Shown here piece after piece: positions 52,374 through 61,157 of a stretch of DNA of 64,000 nt. The position numbers and the translations under genes were made by a program. Source of the DNA: Spirochaetales bacterium (GTDB taxonomy: Bacteria > Spirochaetota > Spirochaetia > Sphaerochaetales > Sphaerochaetaceae); assembly GCA_018433865.1 (NCBI GenBank), contig JAHDQJ010000005.1, forward strand, positions 45,134 through 109,133, written 5' to 3'. A model generated the notes under the pieces. That model was given only the letters and a program-made list of their open reading frames with translations. It made no database searches and had not been told where the DNA came from. Position 1 is the first letter of the stretch. Each line of letters begins with the position of its first letter.

Positions 52374-53128
52374 AGAGACTGGCGACATTCCTGCTTCTCG
52401 TGGTGAGCTTTCTGGTACGGTCGAATCCGTTGTCTGCCGTACCTGCAGAGAATCCTTTCTCCTGGCCGATCGGTACGGTGGTGCTCGATGCAGGCCATGG
52501 CGGAACAGATCCCGGTGCGATTTCCGAGAGTCAGGCAACGGTGCTTGAGAAGGAACTCACGCTGGATCTCGCCGTCCGTGTCGCCTCCATGCTTGCCCGC
52601 GAGGATGAACTTGAAGTCGTGATGACACGTTCGGATGATAGCTTCGTTGCCCTGGCCGATCGTGCCGCAGTTGCCGCTGAACATGATCCGAAGGTCGGGA
52701 AGGGGATCCTCTTGGTATCCATACACGCCAACTCGTCCACATTCGTCGAGCCGAGCGGATTCGAGGTCCTGATCAAGCATACGGAGAAGCGGGTCCGCTT
52801 CCTCGAGAACGGTGTGAAGGACTGGGTCATGTTGCGTTACGCGAACCATACGATGGGGGAGTTGAACCGCTTGCTGAACCGGGAAAATCTCCTGCTCGCA
52901 TCCAGCTTGGAACGATCGATGCGCGACGAATTCCCTTCGGCTCGTTCACGGGGAGTCAAGGAGCAGGATGTGTGGGTCCTGAATGCGAGCAAGGTTCCCT
53001 CCGCATTGGTGGAGGTCGGCTTCCTCAGCAATCGCGATGATCTCGTGGCCTTGGCCGATCCCCAGTGGCGCGAACGCATGGCAGGTGCGATCGCCGCGGG
53101 AATCCTCGGATACATCAATCGCGATTGA
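52370..53128 (+). CDS. N-acetylmuramoyl-L-alanine amidase (AmiC type)
   Basis: 252 residues from ATG 52370, which overlaps the previous stop (ATGA). Signal peptide (RLATFLLLVVSFLVRSNPLSA). Zinc amidase-3 domain: first His in VVLDAGHGGTDPGA, Glu in VLEKELTLD, second His in LLVSIHANSS, and catalytic Glu in ALVEVGFLSN. Cleaves the lactyl-L-Ala bond of peptidoglycan during septation or turnover. No SPOR/AMIN targeting domain. 3' end overlaps pncB by 14 bases. Confidence 0.92.
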   Translation: MKRLATFLLLVVSFLVRSNPLSAVPAENPFSWPIGTVVLDAGHGGTDPGAISESQATVLEKELTLDLAVRVASMLAREDELEVVMTRSDDSFVALADRAAVAAEHDPKVGKGILLVSIHANSSTFVEPSGFEVLIKHTEKRVRFLENGVKDWVMLRYANHTMGELNRLLNRENLLLASSLERSMRDEFPSARSRGVKEQDVWVLNASKVPSALVEVGFLSNRDDLVALADPQWRERMAGAIAAGILGYINRD

Positions 53129-54563
53129 GTCTCTTTCTTCCTTCGATTGCCAACTGTGTCTTCAGTGTCTTCAATTCCTTGGAGAGGGACACTTTGTAGA
53201 TATGCGGATTCATCATCCGCTTGTAACTGTCGTGGAAGGTCGCGAGGCACTCGGCAACATGTGCGCGGATCTTCGGCAACTTCGGCGCAGGAGAAACCCG
53301 CTGGCCGCCCTCCATCACGCAACCCAGCATTGCCCGGGCTGAAGCGAACTTCGTCCGCTTCATCGTGAAGAAGTCCGCTTCGTTCGATGGATGGTAGCAC
53401 ACCACATCCGAATCAAGGTCTATCCTCTCATGATCCAAGGTGATCAGGTCTGCTAGCGCGGAACCGTTCGCATCGGTGAATCTCCACAACTGCTTCTTCC
53501 CCGGATTCGTCGCCTTCTCGAAGCTGTTGCTGATCTTCATGGTCGGGACCCAGGTACCGTCATGGAGCTGACGGGCGGCCAGCTTATAGACACCGTTGAG
53601 GGAACTTTGCGATCCTCCGGTCACCAGGTGGGTGCCGACACCCCAAGAGTCGATCGGAACCTTGTCATTCACCAAGGTCTCGATGATCTCCTCCGTCAAG
53701 TCGTTGGAGACATATATCTTGCAATCGGGCAGCCCCGCGTCATCGAGTTTCTTCCTGATCTCGCGAGAGAGGTAACTGAGATCTCCACTGTCGATCCGCA
53801 CGCCGATGCTCTTGCCCCGGGCCTTCATCTCACGTCCGACCGTGATCGCGTTCTCGATTCCCGAACCGAGCGTATCGTAGGTGTCGATCAACAGTATGGT
53901 ATGATCGGGGTAGATGTCGGCAAAAGCACGGAAACTCTCCAGCTCGTCCTCGAATGACATCACCCATGAATGAGCCATCGTCCCTGCCACAGGTATGCCG
54001 AATACCTTGCCGGCCAGCGTGTTGCTGGTGGCCGAGCATCCTCCGATGAATGCCGCCCTGGATGCTGAGATCGCTCCGTCCGGACCTTGTGCCCTCCTGA
54101 GTCCGAACTCCATGATCTGGCCACCGTCGGCGGCCTGGAACATCCTAGCAGCCTTCGTCGCGATCAGTGATTGGTAGTTGATCGTATTGAGGAGCATTCC
54201 TTCGATGACCTGTGCCTCCATCATCGATGCCTCGACCCTGATGAGCGGTTCCCCGGGGAACACGATGGTTCCCTCCTCGAGGGCATGGATGGTTCCTGAG
54301 AACCTGAAATCGGCGAGGTAGGCGAGGAACGACTCATCGAATCTCCGCAGGGAGCGCAGATACTCTATGTCTCCCTTGCTGAAGGTGAACAGCTCGATCC
54401 GCTTGAGCAGGTCGTTGAGTCCCGCGAAGACGACGAAGCCCCCCTCAAACGGATTGGTCCGGTAGAACATGTCGAATACGACCGAAGGATTGTTCTTCGA
54501 GAGGTAGTATCCTTGCATCATGGTCAACTCGTAAAAATCGGTGGAGAGGGCAGAAACGGTCAT
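53115..54563 (-). CDS. pncB: nicotinate phosphoribosyltransferase
   Basis: 482 residues. Converts nicotinate and PRPP to nicotinate mononucleotide in NAD salvage. STDFYELTMMQGYYL N-terminus, LIDTYDTLGSGIENAI, VRIDSGDLSYLSREIRKKLD and GVGTHLVTGGSQSSL are family motifs. AAGGAGG precedes ATG 54563. Works with PncA at 24231. Confidence 0.95.
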   Translation of the reverse strand: MTVSALSTDFYELTMMQGYYLSKNNPSVVFDMFYRTNPFEGGFVVFAGLNDLLKRIELFTFSKGDIEYLRSLRRFDESFLAYLADFRFSGTIHALEEGTIVFPGEPLIRVEASMMEAQVIEGMLLNTINYQSLIATKAARMFQAADGGQIMEFGLRRAQGPDGAISASRAAFIGGCSATSNTLAGKVFGIPVAGTMAHSWVMSFEDELESFRAFADIYPDHTILLIDTYDTLGSGIENAITVGREMKARGKSIGVRIDSGDLSYLSREIRKKLDDAGLPDCKIYVSNDLTEEIIETLVNDKVPIDSWGVGTHLVTGGSQSSLNGVYKLAARQLHDGTWVPTMKISNSFEKATNPGKKQLWRFTDANGSALADLITLDHERIDLDSDVVCYHPSNEADFFTMKRTKFASARAMLGCVMEGGQRVSPAPKLPKIRAHVAECLATFHDSYKRMMNPHIYKVSLSKELKTLKTQLAIEGRKRLNRD

Positions 54564-54580
54564 GCGGGACCTCCTTGCGT

Positions 54581-55855
54581 CTATCTACGTATCTCGTCGA
54601 ATCCCAGGTAGGGGACCAGGGCCTTCGGCATGCCGATCGACCCGTCCTCCCGTTGGAAATTCTCCAGTATGGCAACGATCGCCCGGGAAATGGCTACCGC
54701 AGTCCCATTGAGCAAGTGGACATGCTGTATCTTCCCCTGTGCATCCTTGTAGCGGATGTTCAGGCGCCTCGCCTGGTAGTCGGTACAGTTGCTCGTGCTG
54801 GTGACTTCCCCGTACTCGCCTTTCTCGCCACGGCCGGGCATCCATGCCTCGATGTCGAACTTCCGGTATGCAGGTGCACCGAGATCTCCCGTGCAGGTGT
54901 CGACCACGTGGTAGGGAATCTCAAGCCCCTGGAAGATCTCCTCCTCGATGGCGAGCAGTTGTTCGTGGATCTCCTCCGATTGCGAGGGGAGACAGTAGAC
55001 GAACATCTCCACCTTAGAGAACTGGTGGACGCGGTACAGCCCCTTGGAGTACTGTCCGGCTCCTCCCGCCTCTCTCCGGAAACAGTGGGAAAGACCGGAA
55101 AGGCGTATCGGCAGGTCTTGTTCCTGCAGTATCTTGTTCGCGTGGTATCCCCCCAGCGTGATTTCCGCAGTACCGACAAGGCAGGTACCTGTTCCTTCTA
55201 TGGCATAGATGTTGCTCTCCTCGCCACGAGGATTGAAACCGATGCCCTCGAGGATCTCCTCGCGGGCGATGTCGGGAGTGATCGTGAGGGTGAATCCTCT
55301 CTTGCGGAGGATGTCCAGGGCATACCGCTGCAGGGCAAGCTCGAGGATCACCGCCTCGTTCTTCAGATAGTAGAACTTCGGACCCGAAACCCGGGTCGCG
55401 GTATCGAAATCGATCAGGTCAAGCGATTCGCCGAGCTGTACATGATCCTTGGGGACGAATCCGAACCGCGTGGGTTCTCCCCAGCGCCGAATCTCGAGGT
55501 TCTCAGTGTCGAGCTTCCCGATGGGTGCTGCGCTGTGGGCGTAGTTCGGAATCGTCTTGGCCATGGCCAGATAGGTTTTCTCCACCTCTTCGAGCGCAGA
55601 TTCCTTCGCGGCGATCTCCTCCTTGAGGGCCTTGCCTTCCGCGATCAATTGCGCACGACGGTCGCTTTCCATCTTCCCCTTCATCATCGCGGCATTCTCA
55701 TTTCTCCGGGCGCGAAGGTTCTCCGTCTCTTGCATGAGCGCCGAGCGCTGCTCTTGCAGTGCGATGATAACATCCACATCGACCTGCATGCCGCGGTTGG
55801 CAACATTGGCGATGATCTCTTCTCTTCTTGTCTTCAACTCTCTCAGGTCTATCAT
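54581..55855 (-). CDS. serS: seryl-tRNA synthetase
   Basis: 424 residues from ATG 55855 (GAGG at 6), beginning MIDLRELKTRREEI. N-terminal coiled-coil arm to about 105 binds the long variable arm of tRNA-Ser; class II core with LSHCFRREAGGAGQYSKGLYRVHQF (motif 2) and the C-terminal LNGTAVAISRAIVAILENFQ (motif 3). Cytoplasmic. Confidence 0.96.
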   Translation of the reverse strand: MIDLRELKTRREEIIANVANRGMQVDVDVIIALQEQRSALMQETENLRARRNENAAMMKGKMESDRRAQLIAEGKALKEEIAAKESALEEVEKTYLAMAKTIPNYAHSAAPIGKLDTENLEIRRWGEPTRFGFVPKDHVQLGESLDLIDFDTATRVSGPKFYYLKNEAVILELALQRYALDILRKRGFTLTITPDIAREEILEGIGFNPRGEESNIYAIEGTGTCLVGTAEITLGGYHANKILQEQDLPIRLSGLSHCFRREAGGAGQYSKGLYRVHQFSKVEMFVYCLPSQSEEIHEQLLAIEEEIFQGLEIPYHVVDTCTGDLGAPAYRKFDIEAWMPGRGEKGEYGEVTSTSNCTDYQARRLNIRYKDAQGKIQHVHLLNGTAVAISRAIVAILENFQREDGSIGMPKALVPYLGFDEIRR

Positions 55856-55871
55856 CTGTATCCTCGTATTC

Positions 55872-56672
55872 CTATCGATTGCCATCCTTGGCCAAACGTT
55901 CCAATTCTTGAGCCCGTTCGCTCGCAGCCTCTACCGATTCCATCAGCAAGCCTGCGAAGGCACCTGCTTCGAGCACCTGGATCGATTCGATCGTGGTGCC
56001 TCCCGGTGAACAGACCTGCGTAAGCAGTTCCTGCGGATGCCTGCCCGACGAACGGACCAGCGCGATTGCACTCTGTGCAGTGTCACTGATCAACTCGAGT
56101 GCCTTTCCGTAGGGAAGTCCCTCATGAACTCCTCCCATCGCCATGCCGTGGAGGAATGCGAACACCGTGGCGATCGCTGATCCCGAGATGCCGATGAATG
56201 CACCGAAATATTTCTCCTCGAGCACGTGGGCTGATCCGAAAGAGCGTACCAAGCGCATCGACTCATCAGCAAGTTCCTTGGATGCTTGCGGATGCACGGC
56301 AAGTGCCGTCACTGCCTTTCCTACGGAGGCGGCGATGTTCGGCATGATCCTGACGACCTCCTTCGTGTCAAGGTTCTCTGTCAAGGTCTCGAGCGAAACT
56401 CCCGCAGCCATCGAAATGTATCCCTTCTTCTGGCCTTTCAGCTTTGAGTAGAGAGAGGGGAGTACTTGGGGTTTCACTGCGAGGACGATGATGTCTGATC
56501 GGGAGAGGACCTCTTCGAACGATGCGTGAACGCATCCCGTCTCCTGGGCAAGCAAGGCGGCGACCTCGGATCGCACATCGTACACGAGGACCTGCCAACT
56601 CTTCAGCGGACTGACGCTCCTGATGATCGCTCCGCCCATGTTTCCGGTTCCGATGAATCCGATGGTTTTCAT
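55872..56672 (-). CDS. proC: pyrroline-5-carboxylate reductase
   Basis: 266 residues. Rossmann NAD(P)H motif GFIGTGNMGGAII at the N-terminus; C-terminal dimer domain with AITGISGSA-like FIGISGSAIATVF and PGGTTIESIQVLEAG. Last step of proline synthesis after ProA/ProB at 49-51 kb. 16 bases before serS and ATGA overlap with trmL. Confidence 0.95.
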   Translation of the reverse strand: MKTIGFIGTGNMGGAIIRSVSPLKSWQVLVYDVRSEVAALLAQETGCVHASFEEVLSRSDIIVLAVKPQVLPSLYSKLKGQKKGYISMAAGVSLETLTENLDTKEVVRIMPNIAASVGKAVTALAVHPQASKELADESMRLVRSFGSAHVLEEKYFGAFIGISGSAIATVFAFLHGMAMGGVHEGLPYGKALELISDTAQSAIALVRSSGRHPQELLTQVCSPGGTTIESIQVLEAGAFAGLLMESVEAASERAQELERLAKDGNR

Positions 56673-57187
56673 GATGTGCTCCTTGTATCTTCATTCCAAT
56701 CAAGATGATGCAGTCGCCCTGTACCGATCAGGCCGGCGAATCCCCGTTGTCTCTCATACTCATAGGCTGCGACGGCAACACTGTTGGAAAGATTCAGTGA
56801 CCTGGCTTCTTCTTTCATCGGGATGCGGACGCACTGTTGCGGGTGGGCGACAAGAATCGATTCGTCGAGCCCAGCGGATTCCTTGCCAAATACGAGGAAG
56901 GCCTCTTCTTGGTAGGTGGCCTCGGTATAGCTTTTCGGTGCCTTCGTGGTGAAGAACCACAACGGCCCATTGCCATGAAGCGAGAGGAAGACGCCGGTAT
57001 TTTCATGGTGTCTGATGTCGAGCAGATGCCAATAATCGAGCCCTGCACGTTTCAATTGCCTGTCCGTGATGGTGAATCCGAGCGGGTGTACCAGATGGAG
57101 TACCGCACCGAGGGCAGCACAGGTCCTCGCGATGTTCCCCGTGTTCTGGGGTATCTCCGGTTCTATCAAGACGATATGCAATCCCAT
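56669..57187 (-). CDS. trmL: tRNA (cytidine/uridine(34)-2'-O)-methyltransferase
   Basis: 172 residues from ATG 57187. SPOUT fold with a C-terminal knot: IVLIEPEIPQNTGNIARTCAALGA near the N-terminus and FGKESAGLDESI then RSLNLSNSVAVAAYEYERQ at the end. Methylates the wobble ribose of tRNA-Leu; the UAA isoacceptor at 16294 is a likely substrate. The GTG at 57205 would add six residues; 57187 fits the family N-terminus. Confidence 0.92.
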   Translation of the reverse strand: MGLHIVLIEPEIPQNTGNIARTCAALGAVLHLVHPLGFTITDRQLKRAGLDYWHLLDIRHHENTGVFLSLHGNGPLWFFTTKAPKSYTEATYQEEAFLVFGKESAGLDESILVAHPQQCVRIPMKEEARSLNLSNSVAVAAYEYERQRGFAGLIGTGRLHHLDWNEDTRSTS

Positions 57188-57268
57188 CGCGGATGTGCCT
57201 CCCACTACCGATTGCTTCGTACTGTAGCACCAATACGGACCCCCTGCAAGGGGAGCCGAAAACGCCAG

Positions 57269-58444
57269 TCAGCTCTCCTCGGTTTCCTTCGGATGCATCA
57301 GGGCTGCCTTCTGCAACTGTTTTCCTTGCGCCCTGAGTGCAAGGACCGTCTTCTCGAGTTCCCGCTTGCGTTGGTAAGGATCATCGAAGAGTTCCTGTTG
57401 GATTGCTCGCTGCGAACTTTCCACCTGATACAGCCCGACGCCGAGCAGTCTGACCGGTTGCGGAGTTCTCCACTTGCCGTGCAGCAACTCCTTCGCCAAT
57501 GCATAGACCTGCTCCGCACTGTAAAGCGGCGTGGCAACGGTAGTCTGGGCACTGATGGTGGTGAAATCGCTGAACCGGAGTTTGATCGCCACGGTGGAAC
57601 TGACCACCTGCTCCTCGATCGCACGGAACATCACTTCGTGACTCATGCCGAGCAGATTCTGTGAAAGTACCTCACCATCGGTCACATCGATGGGAAAGGT
57701 CATTTCCGTACTGATCGAGTGCGATTTCGTGCTTCCCGTGTGGATTCCCGGATCGATGCCCCTGCATATCTTCCACAGATACGTCCCGGCGGCCTCACCG
57801 AAGAGATGGCGAAGCCGTCCCTCCTCATACGTGCGCAATTGTGCGACGGTCCGGATGCCTTGGCGTGCAAGGGATGAAAGGGTGCTTTCTCCGATGCCCC
57901 ACAGTTTCCTGAGACCGACCGCGTCGACGAATGCGATCTCCTTCCCCGGCGAGACCCGGTATAACCCGTCGGGTTTGTCATAATCGCTGGCCATCTTGGC
58001 GATGAATCGCGAGCTGCCGATGCCCACGCTGATGTTCAGGGAGGTTTCCTCCTTGACCCGCTTCTTGAGCAACAGTGCAGCCTCTCGGCTCTTGCCGAAC
58101 AGTCGCTGGGTACCGGTCATGTCGAGAAACGCCTCGTCGATGGATATCTGTTGCACGACGGGGCTGAATTCATGGAGTATCGCGATCACCTGACGGCTGA
58201 TCTGGCTGTACCGTTCCATGCGTCCGCGGACGAAGGCGGCCTGTGGGCACAGTTTCCTTGCCTGATACATCGGCATCGCGGAGTGGACTCCGAAAGCACG
58301 TGCCTCGTAGGAACATGCCGAGACGACCCCGCGGTTGCCAAGCCCCCCGACGACCAGCGGCTTGCCGCGGTACTCGGGATTGTCCAGCTGCTCGACCGAG
58401 GCGTAGAACGCATCCATGTCGACATGGAACCAGACCGTCTCCAT
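57269..58444 (-). CDS. dinB: DNA polymerase IV
   Basis: 391 residues from ATG 58444. Y-family polymerase: FHVDMDAFYASVE (catalytic D9), SIDEAFLDMTG (D and E near 104), helix-hairpin-helix LWGIGESTLSSLARQGI, little finger with a C-terminal QxxLF-type clamp-binding element (QQELFDD near 360). Error-prone synthesis past lesions. Start chosen because GGAG lies 8 bases upstream; GTG 58453 and ATG 58450 overlap the ddl stop and are alternatives. No LexA box is apparent. Confidence 0.95.
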   Translation of the reverse strand: METVWFHVDMDAFYASVEQLDNPEYRGKPLVVGGLGNRGVVSACSYEARAFGVHSAMPMYQARKLCPQAAFVRGRMERYSQISRQVIAILHEFSPVVQQISIDEAFLDMTGTQRLFGKSREAALLLKKRVKEETSLNISVGIGSSRFIAKMASDYDKPDGLYRVSPGKEIAFVDAVGLRKLWGIGESTLSSLARQGIRTVAQLRTYEEGRLRHLFGEAAGTYLWKICRGIDPGIHTGSTKSHSISTEMTFPIDVTDGEVLSQNLLGMSHEVMFRAIEEQVVSSTVAIKLRFSDFTTISAQTTVATPLYSAEQVYALAKELLHGKWRTPQPVRLLGVGLYQVESSQRAIQQELFDDPYQRKRELEKTVLALRAQGKQLQKAALMHPKETEES

Positions 58445-58449
58445 CCCCA

Positions 58450-59571
58450 TCACTCCACGGAGGAAACCACATGCCGTTTCCTGTGTGCCTCCCGTGCGAG
58501 GCTCTCTTTGACCAATGTCCGGATCAGGGTAGGCCAGTCATAGCCCATCGAGGCTGCGAGGACCGGGAAATGGCTCTTCGTGGTCATTCCCGGCAGGGTA
58601 TTGATCTCGTTGAACCAGATGGTGCGTTCCTCAGGATCAAACAGGAAATCGACCCGCGCATAGCCTTCGACTCCCATCGCACTTGCCATCATCCGGGCGT
58701 ATCGCGACACCGTGGCGAGCAAATCCTCATCGAGGGGAGCGGGCACATGCATGTACGCGCAATTCGTACCGAGGTACTTCTGTGCATAGGTAAGGAACGC
58801 ACTCTCCGATCGCAACGGATCGATCACCATGCCCGGGAGACTCGCAAGCAATGATCCGCCATCGCGGATGACCGCACATTCCAGCTCCAGGCAATTGCGA
58901 ACGAACGGTTCGACCAACACGGTATCCGTGAATTGCAATGCATGGCGGACCGCCCGGTCGAATGCACGCTCTTCGGCGACTTGCAATACCGTGATCCCGA
59001 CCGAAGAACCGCCGTCCTCCGGTTTCACGATCATCCGACTGCCAAGTGCGTTCGTCGCGCGGGAATAGATATCTTCCATCCGGTTGGCCGGCTCCTCCGT
59101 TTCCCTTGCATCGATAGAGATGCACGGAAGGGTAGGCACCTCCGATGCGTTCGCGATCAGCTTTGCGATCCGCTTGTGCATTCCCTCCGAGGAGGTCGCG
59201 GGATTGCATCCGACATAGGCAAGATGGGCAAGCTCGAGCAATCCTTGCAGCATCCCGTCTTCCCCTTGGCTGCCATGCGTGACCGGGAAGCAGAGGTCCA
59301 CCAGCAACGGCTTCCCAGCACAGAGGAAACCCTCCCCACCGACGATCGAAACCATCCGCGTCTTGTCGAAACGTGATGGCATGCACGCAGGGGGAGATCC
59401 GGGATCGAACGGTTGTACGGACCACATTCCCTCCCTGCTTATGCAAATCGGAATGACCACATGGCCTGCCTTGTGCAACTCAAGACAGACCGTCGCTGCC
59501 GACCTACACGAAACGACATGCTCCACGGACCGTCCGCCGTAGAGTACCGCGATGCGCAGCGAATCATGCAT
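58450..59571 (-). CDS. ddl: D-alanine-D-alanine ligase
   Basis: 373 residues from ATG 59571 (AGGAGG at 7). ATP-grasp enzyme making D-Ala-D-Ala for peptidoglycan. RIAVLYGGRSVEHVVS, FPVTHGSQGEDGMLQGLLELAHLAYVGC, IVKPEDGGSSVGITV, YARVDFLFDPEERTIWFNEINTLPGMT are all canonical. 46 codons open upstream lie inside murE. Overlaps murE by 8 bases. Confidence 0.95.
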   Translation of the reverse strand: MHDSLRIAVLYGGRSVEHVVSCRSAATVCLELHKAGHVVIPICISREGMWSVQPFDPGSPPACMPSRFDKTRMVSIVGGEGFLCAGKPLLVDLCFPVTHGSQGEDGMLQGLLELAHLAYVGCNPATSSEGMHKRIAKLIANASEVPTLPCISIDARETEEPANRMEDIYSRATNALGSRMIVKPEDGGSSVGITVLQVAEERAFDRAVRHALQFTDTVLVEPFVRNCLELECAVIRDGGSLLASLPGMVIDPLRSESAFLTYAQKYLGTNCAYMHVPAPLDEDLLATVSRYARMMASAMGVEGYARVDFLFDPEERTIWFNEINTLPGMTTKSHFPVLAASMGYDWPTLIRTLVKESLAREAHRKRHVVSSVE

Positions 59572-61084
59572 GGAGATTCCTCCTGAGCGCAAGCAGTTCC
59601 TTCGCAACTTCCAGCTCGTTCCACGGAATGGCTCCGAGAGGATATTGGATGCTCGTCTCATGTCCTTTTGCGAGCAGCAGCACGATATCCGTGGCCGCAG
59701 CCTCCTCAAGGGCCGTGGCGATGGCCACCCGGCGATCGTGGATCCGCGTCACCGTGCACAGCGTGCCGCTGGCACGTATTCCTTCCTCGAGGTCCCCCAG
59801 GATTTGTTCGGGATCCTCGCCACGGGGGTCCTCCGCCGTCAGGTAGACCGAGTCGCACCACGAGCCTGCTGCCATGCCCATGGGGAATCGCTTGCTCCTG
59901 TCCCGCTCTCCGGCAGCTCCGAAGACTGCGATGATCCGTCCTCCGTGATGTGCCCTGACATGCGAGAACAACTTCTGGAAAGCATCCGCGGTATGGGCAA
60001 AATCGATCACCAAGGTACAAGGCGGCCCGAGATTCACGATCTCGAACCTTCCCGGAACATGCTGCAATGCCTGTGCATGCGTGAGTATCGTCTGCCACGG
60101 AAGACCGGTCGCCTTCTTGCATGCGACGATCGCTGCGAGTGCGTTCTGTGCATAGCATGCATCTCCGTACGGAATCGTGATGTCCTGTTCGCAACAGTCG
60201 TCGGAGGGAACGAGAAAGATCGTCCTCTCGGAAAGAGCTGCCGAGAGTGTCGCCCCCGATAGCTCAGTACCGTGCGGATCGTCATCCAGTGCATAGGTGC
60301 ACAACCGTACCGACATCTTGCTCTCTTCGGAGACCCTTTGGAGATAGGAGAAATCGTGTGACAGGACGATCCATCCGGAATCCACCACTTGGCGGGCAAG
60401 GTTCATCTTCGCATCGACGTAGGATTCCTTGTCACGGTGGAATTCGAGATGCTCGCTGGTCAGTGTCGTGTAGATCGCTCCGCTGAAACTGATGTCGGCC
60501 AAGCGTGCCCCTTGGTCAGAGAGTCCGTGACTCGTGGTCTCCAGCACGACCGTCCCGACGCCATGTTCGTGGCAACGACGGAGGAACGCATACAGTTCGG
60601 GTACCTCCGGAGTACTCTGCCGGTAGGGACTCGGACGCTTGCCCGACCCGTCGTCCATGAAGACGGTGGAGAGCAATCCGCAACGGATGCCGCAGGTGTT
60701 CAGCAATTGCCAGAGGAAGTCGCAGGTAGTGGATTTTCCATCGGTCCCCGTGACACCGATGATGGTGGGAGGCAAGGGGGATGCCAACATATGGGCGAAC
60801 GAGGAGGCTACCCTCCTGGGATTCGGGTGCCGGATGTAGAGCACCTCGCGATGGTAGCGGCGAAGCGGCTTGGAGTGGATGATCACCCTGCACCCCTTGT
60901 CGGTCGCCTCCTGGATATAGTGGTGCCCGTCCGCATGCAATCCGCAGATCGCCACGAATGCGACCGAAGGGGTGCAATCCTTTGAATGGAATGCCAGACC
61001 ATCGATAAGCGGATCAGATTCGCCATGGAATCTACATTCAGAACGGACCTTGTCTTTTGTCCACAACGCTGATACTCTTTTCAT
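59564..61084 (-). CDS. murE: UDP-N-acetylmuramoyl-tripeptide synthetase MurE
   Basis: 506 residues. ATP motif GVTGTDGKSTTCDFLWQLL near 115, ETTSHGL, and C-terminal domain with AEDPRGEDP at the place of the residue-3-selecting DNPR motif. The D-P-R part is kept; the preceding E replaces N relative to meso-DAP enzymes. Spirochaetes usually use L-ornithine, so third-residue specificity is open. GAAGGG at 6 bases before ATG 61084. Promoter 61105-61133. Heads murE-ddl-dinB. Confidence 0.93.
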   Translation of the reverse strand: MKRVSALWTKDKVRSECRFHGESDPLIDGLAFHSKDCTPSVAFVAICGLHADGHHYIQEATDKGCRVIIHSKPLRRYHREVLYIRHPNPRRVASSFAHMLASPLPPTIIGVTGTDGKSTTCDFLWQLLNTCGIRCGLLSTVFMDDGSGKRPSPYRQSTPEVPELYAFLRRCHEHGVGTVVLETTSHGLSDQGARLADISFSGAIYTTLTSEHLEFHRDKESYVDAKMNLARQVVDSGWIVLSHDFSYLQRVSEESKMSVRLCTYALDDDPHGTELSGATLSAALSERTIFLVPSDDCCEQDITIPYGDACYAQNALAAIVACKKATGLPWQTILTHAQALQHVPGRFEIVNLGPPCTLVIDFAHTADAFQKLFSHVRAHHGGRIIAVFGAAGERDRSKRFPMGMAAGSWCDSVYLTAEDPRGEDPEQILGDLEEGIRASGTLCTVTRIHDRRVAIATALEEAAATDIVLLLAKGHETSIQYPLGAIPWNELEVAKELLALRRNLHA

Positions 61085-61104
61085 CGGATGCCCTTCGCGC
61101 TCCC

Positions 61105-61133
61105 ATGGTAGCAGTGTTCATCCCCTTTTACAA
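61105..61133 (-). promoter_or_regulatory. murE-ddl-dinB promoter
   Basis: Minus strand TTGTAA (61128-61133), 17-base spacer, extended -10 TGC-TACCAT (61105-61110); +1 about 61098, short leader with AAGGG. Confidence 0.55.
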
Positions 61134-61157
61134 GGAGCAGCGGGAAAGGAGAGGCCG

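Noticed and set aside
57238..57255. CCCC-TTGCA-GGGG hairpin between trmL and dinB as a terminator
   Set aside because: Stem is only about 5 bp with no T run on the minus strand.
60972..61157. 62-codon extension of the methyltransferase frame
   Set aside because: It is antisense to the start of murE and overlaps its promoter; GTG 61158 has a strong SD.
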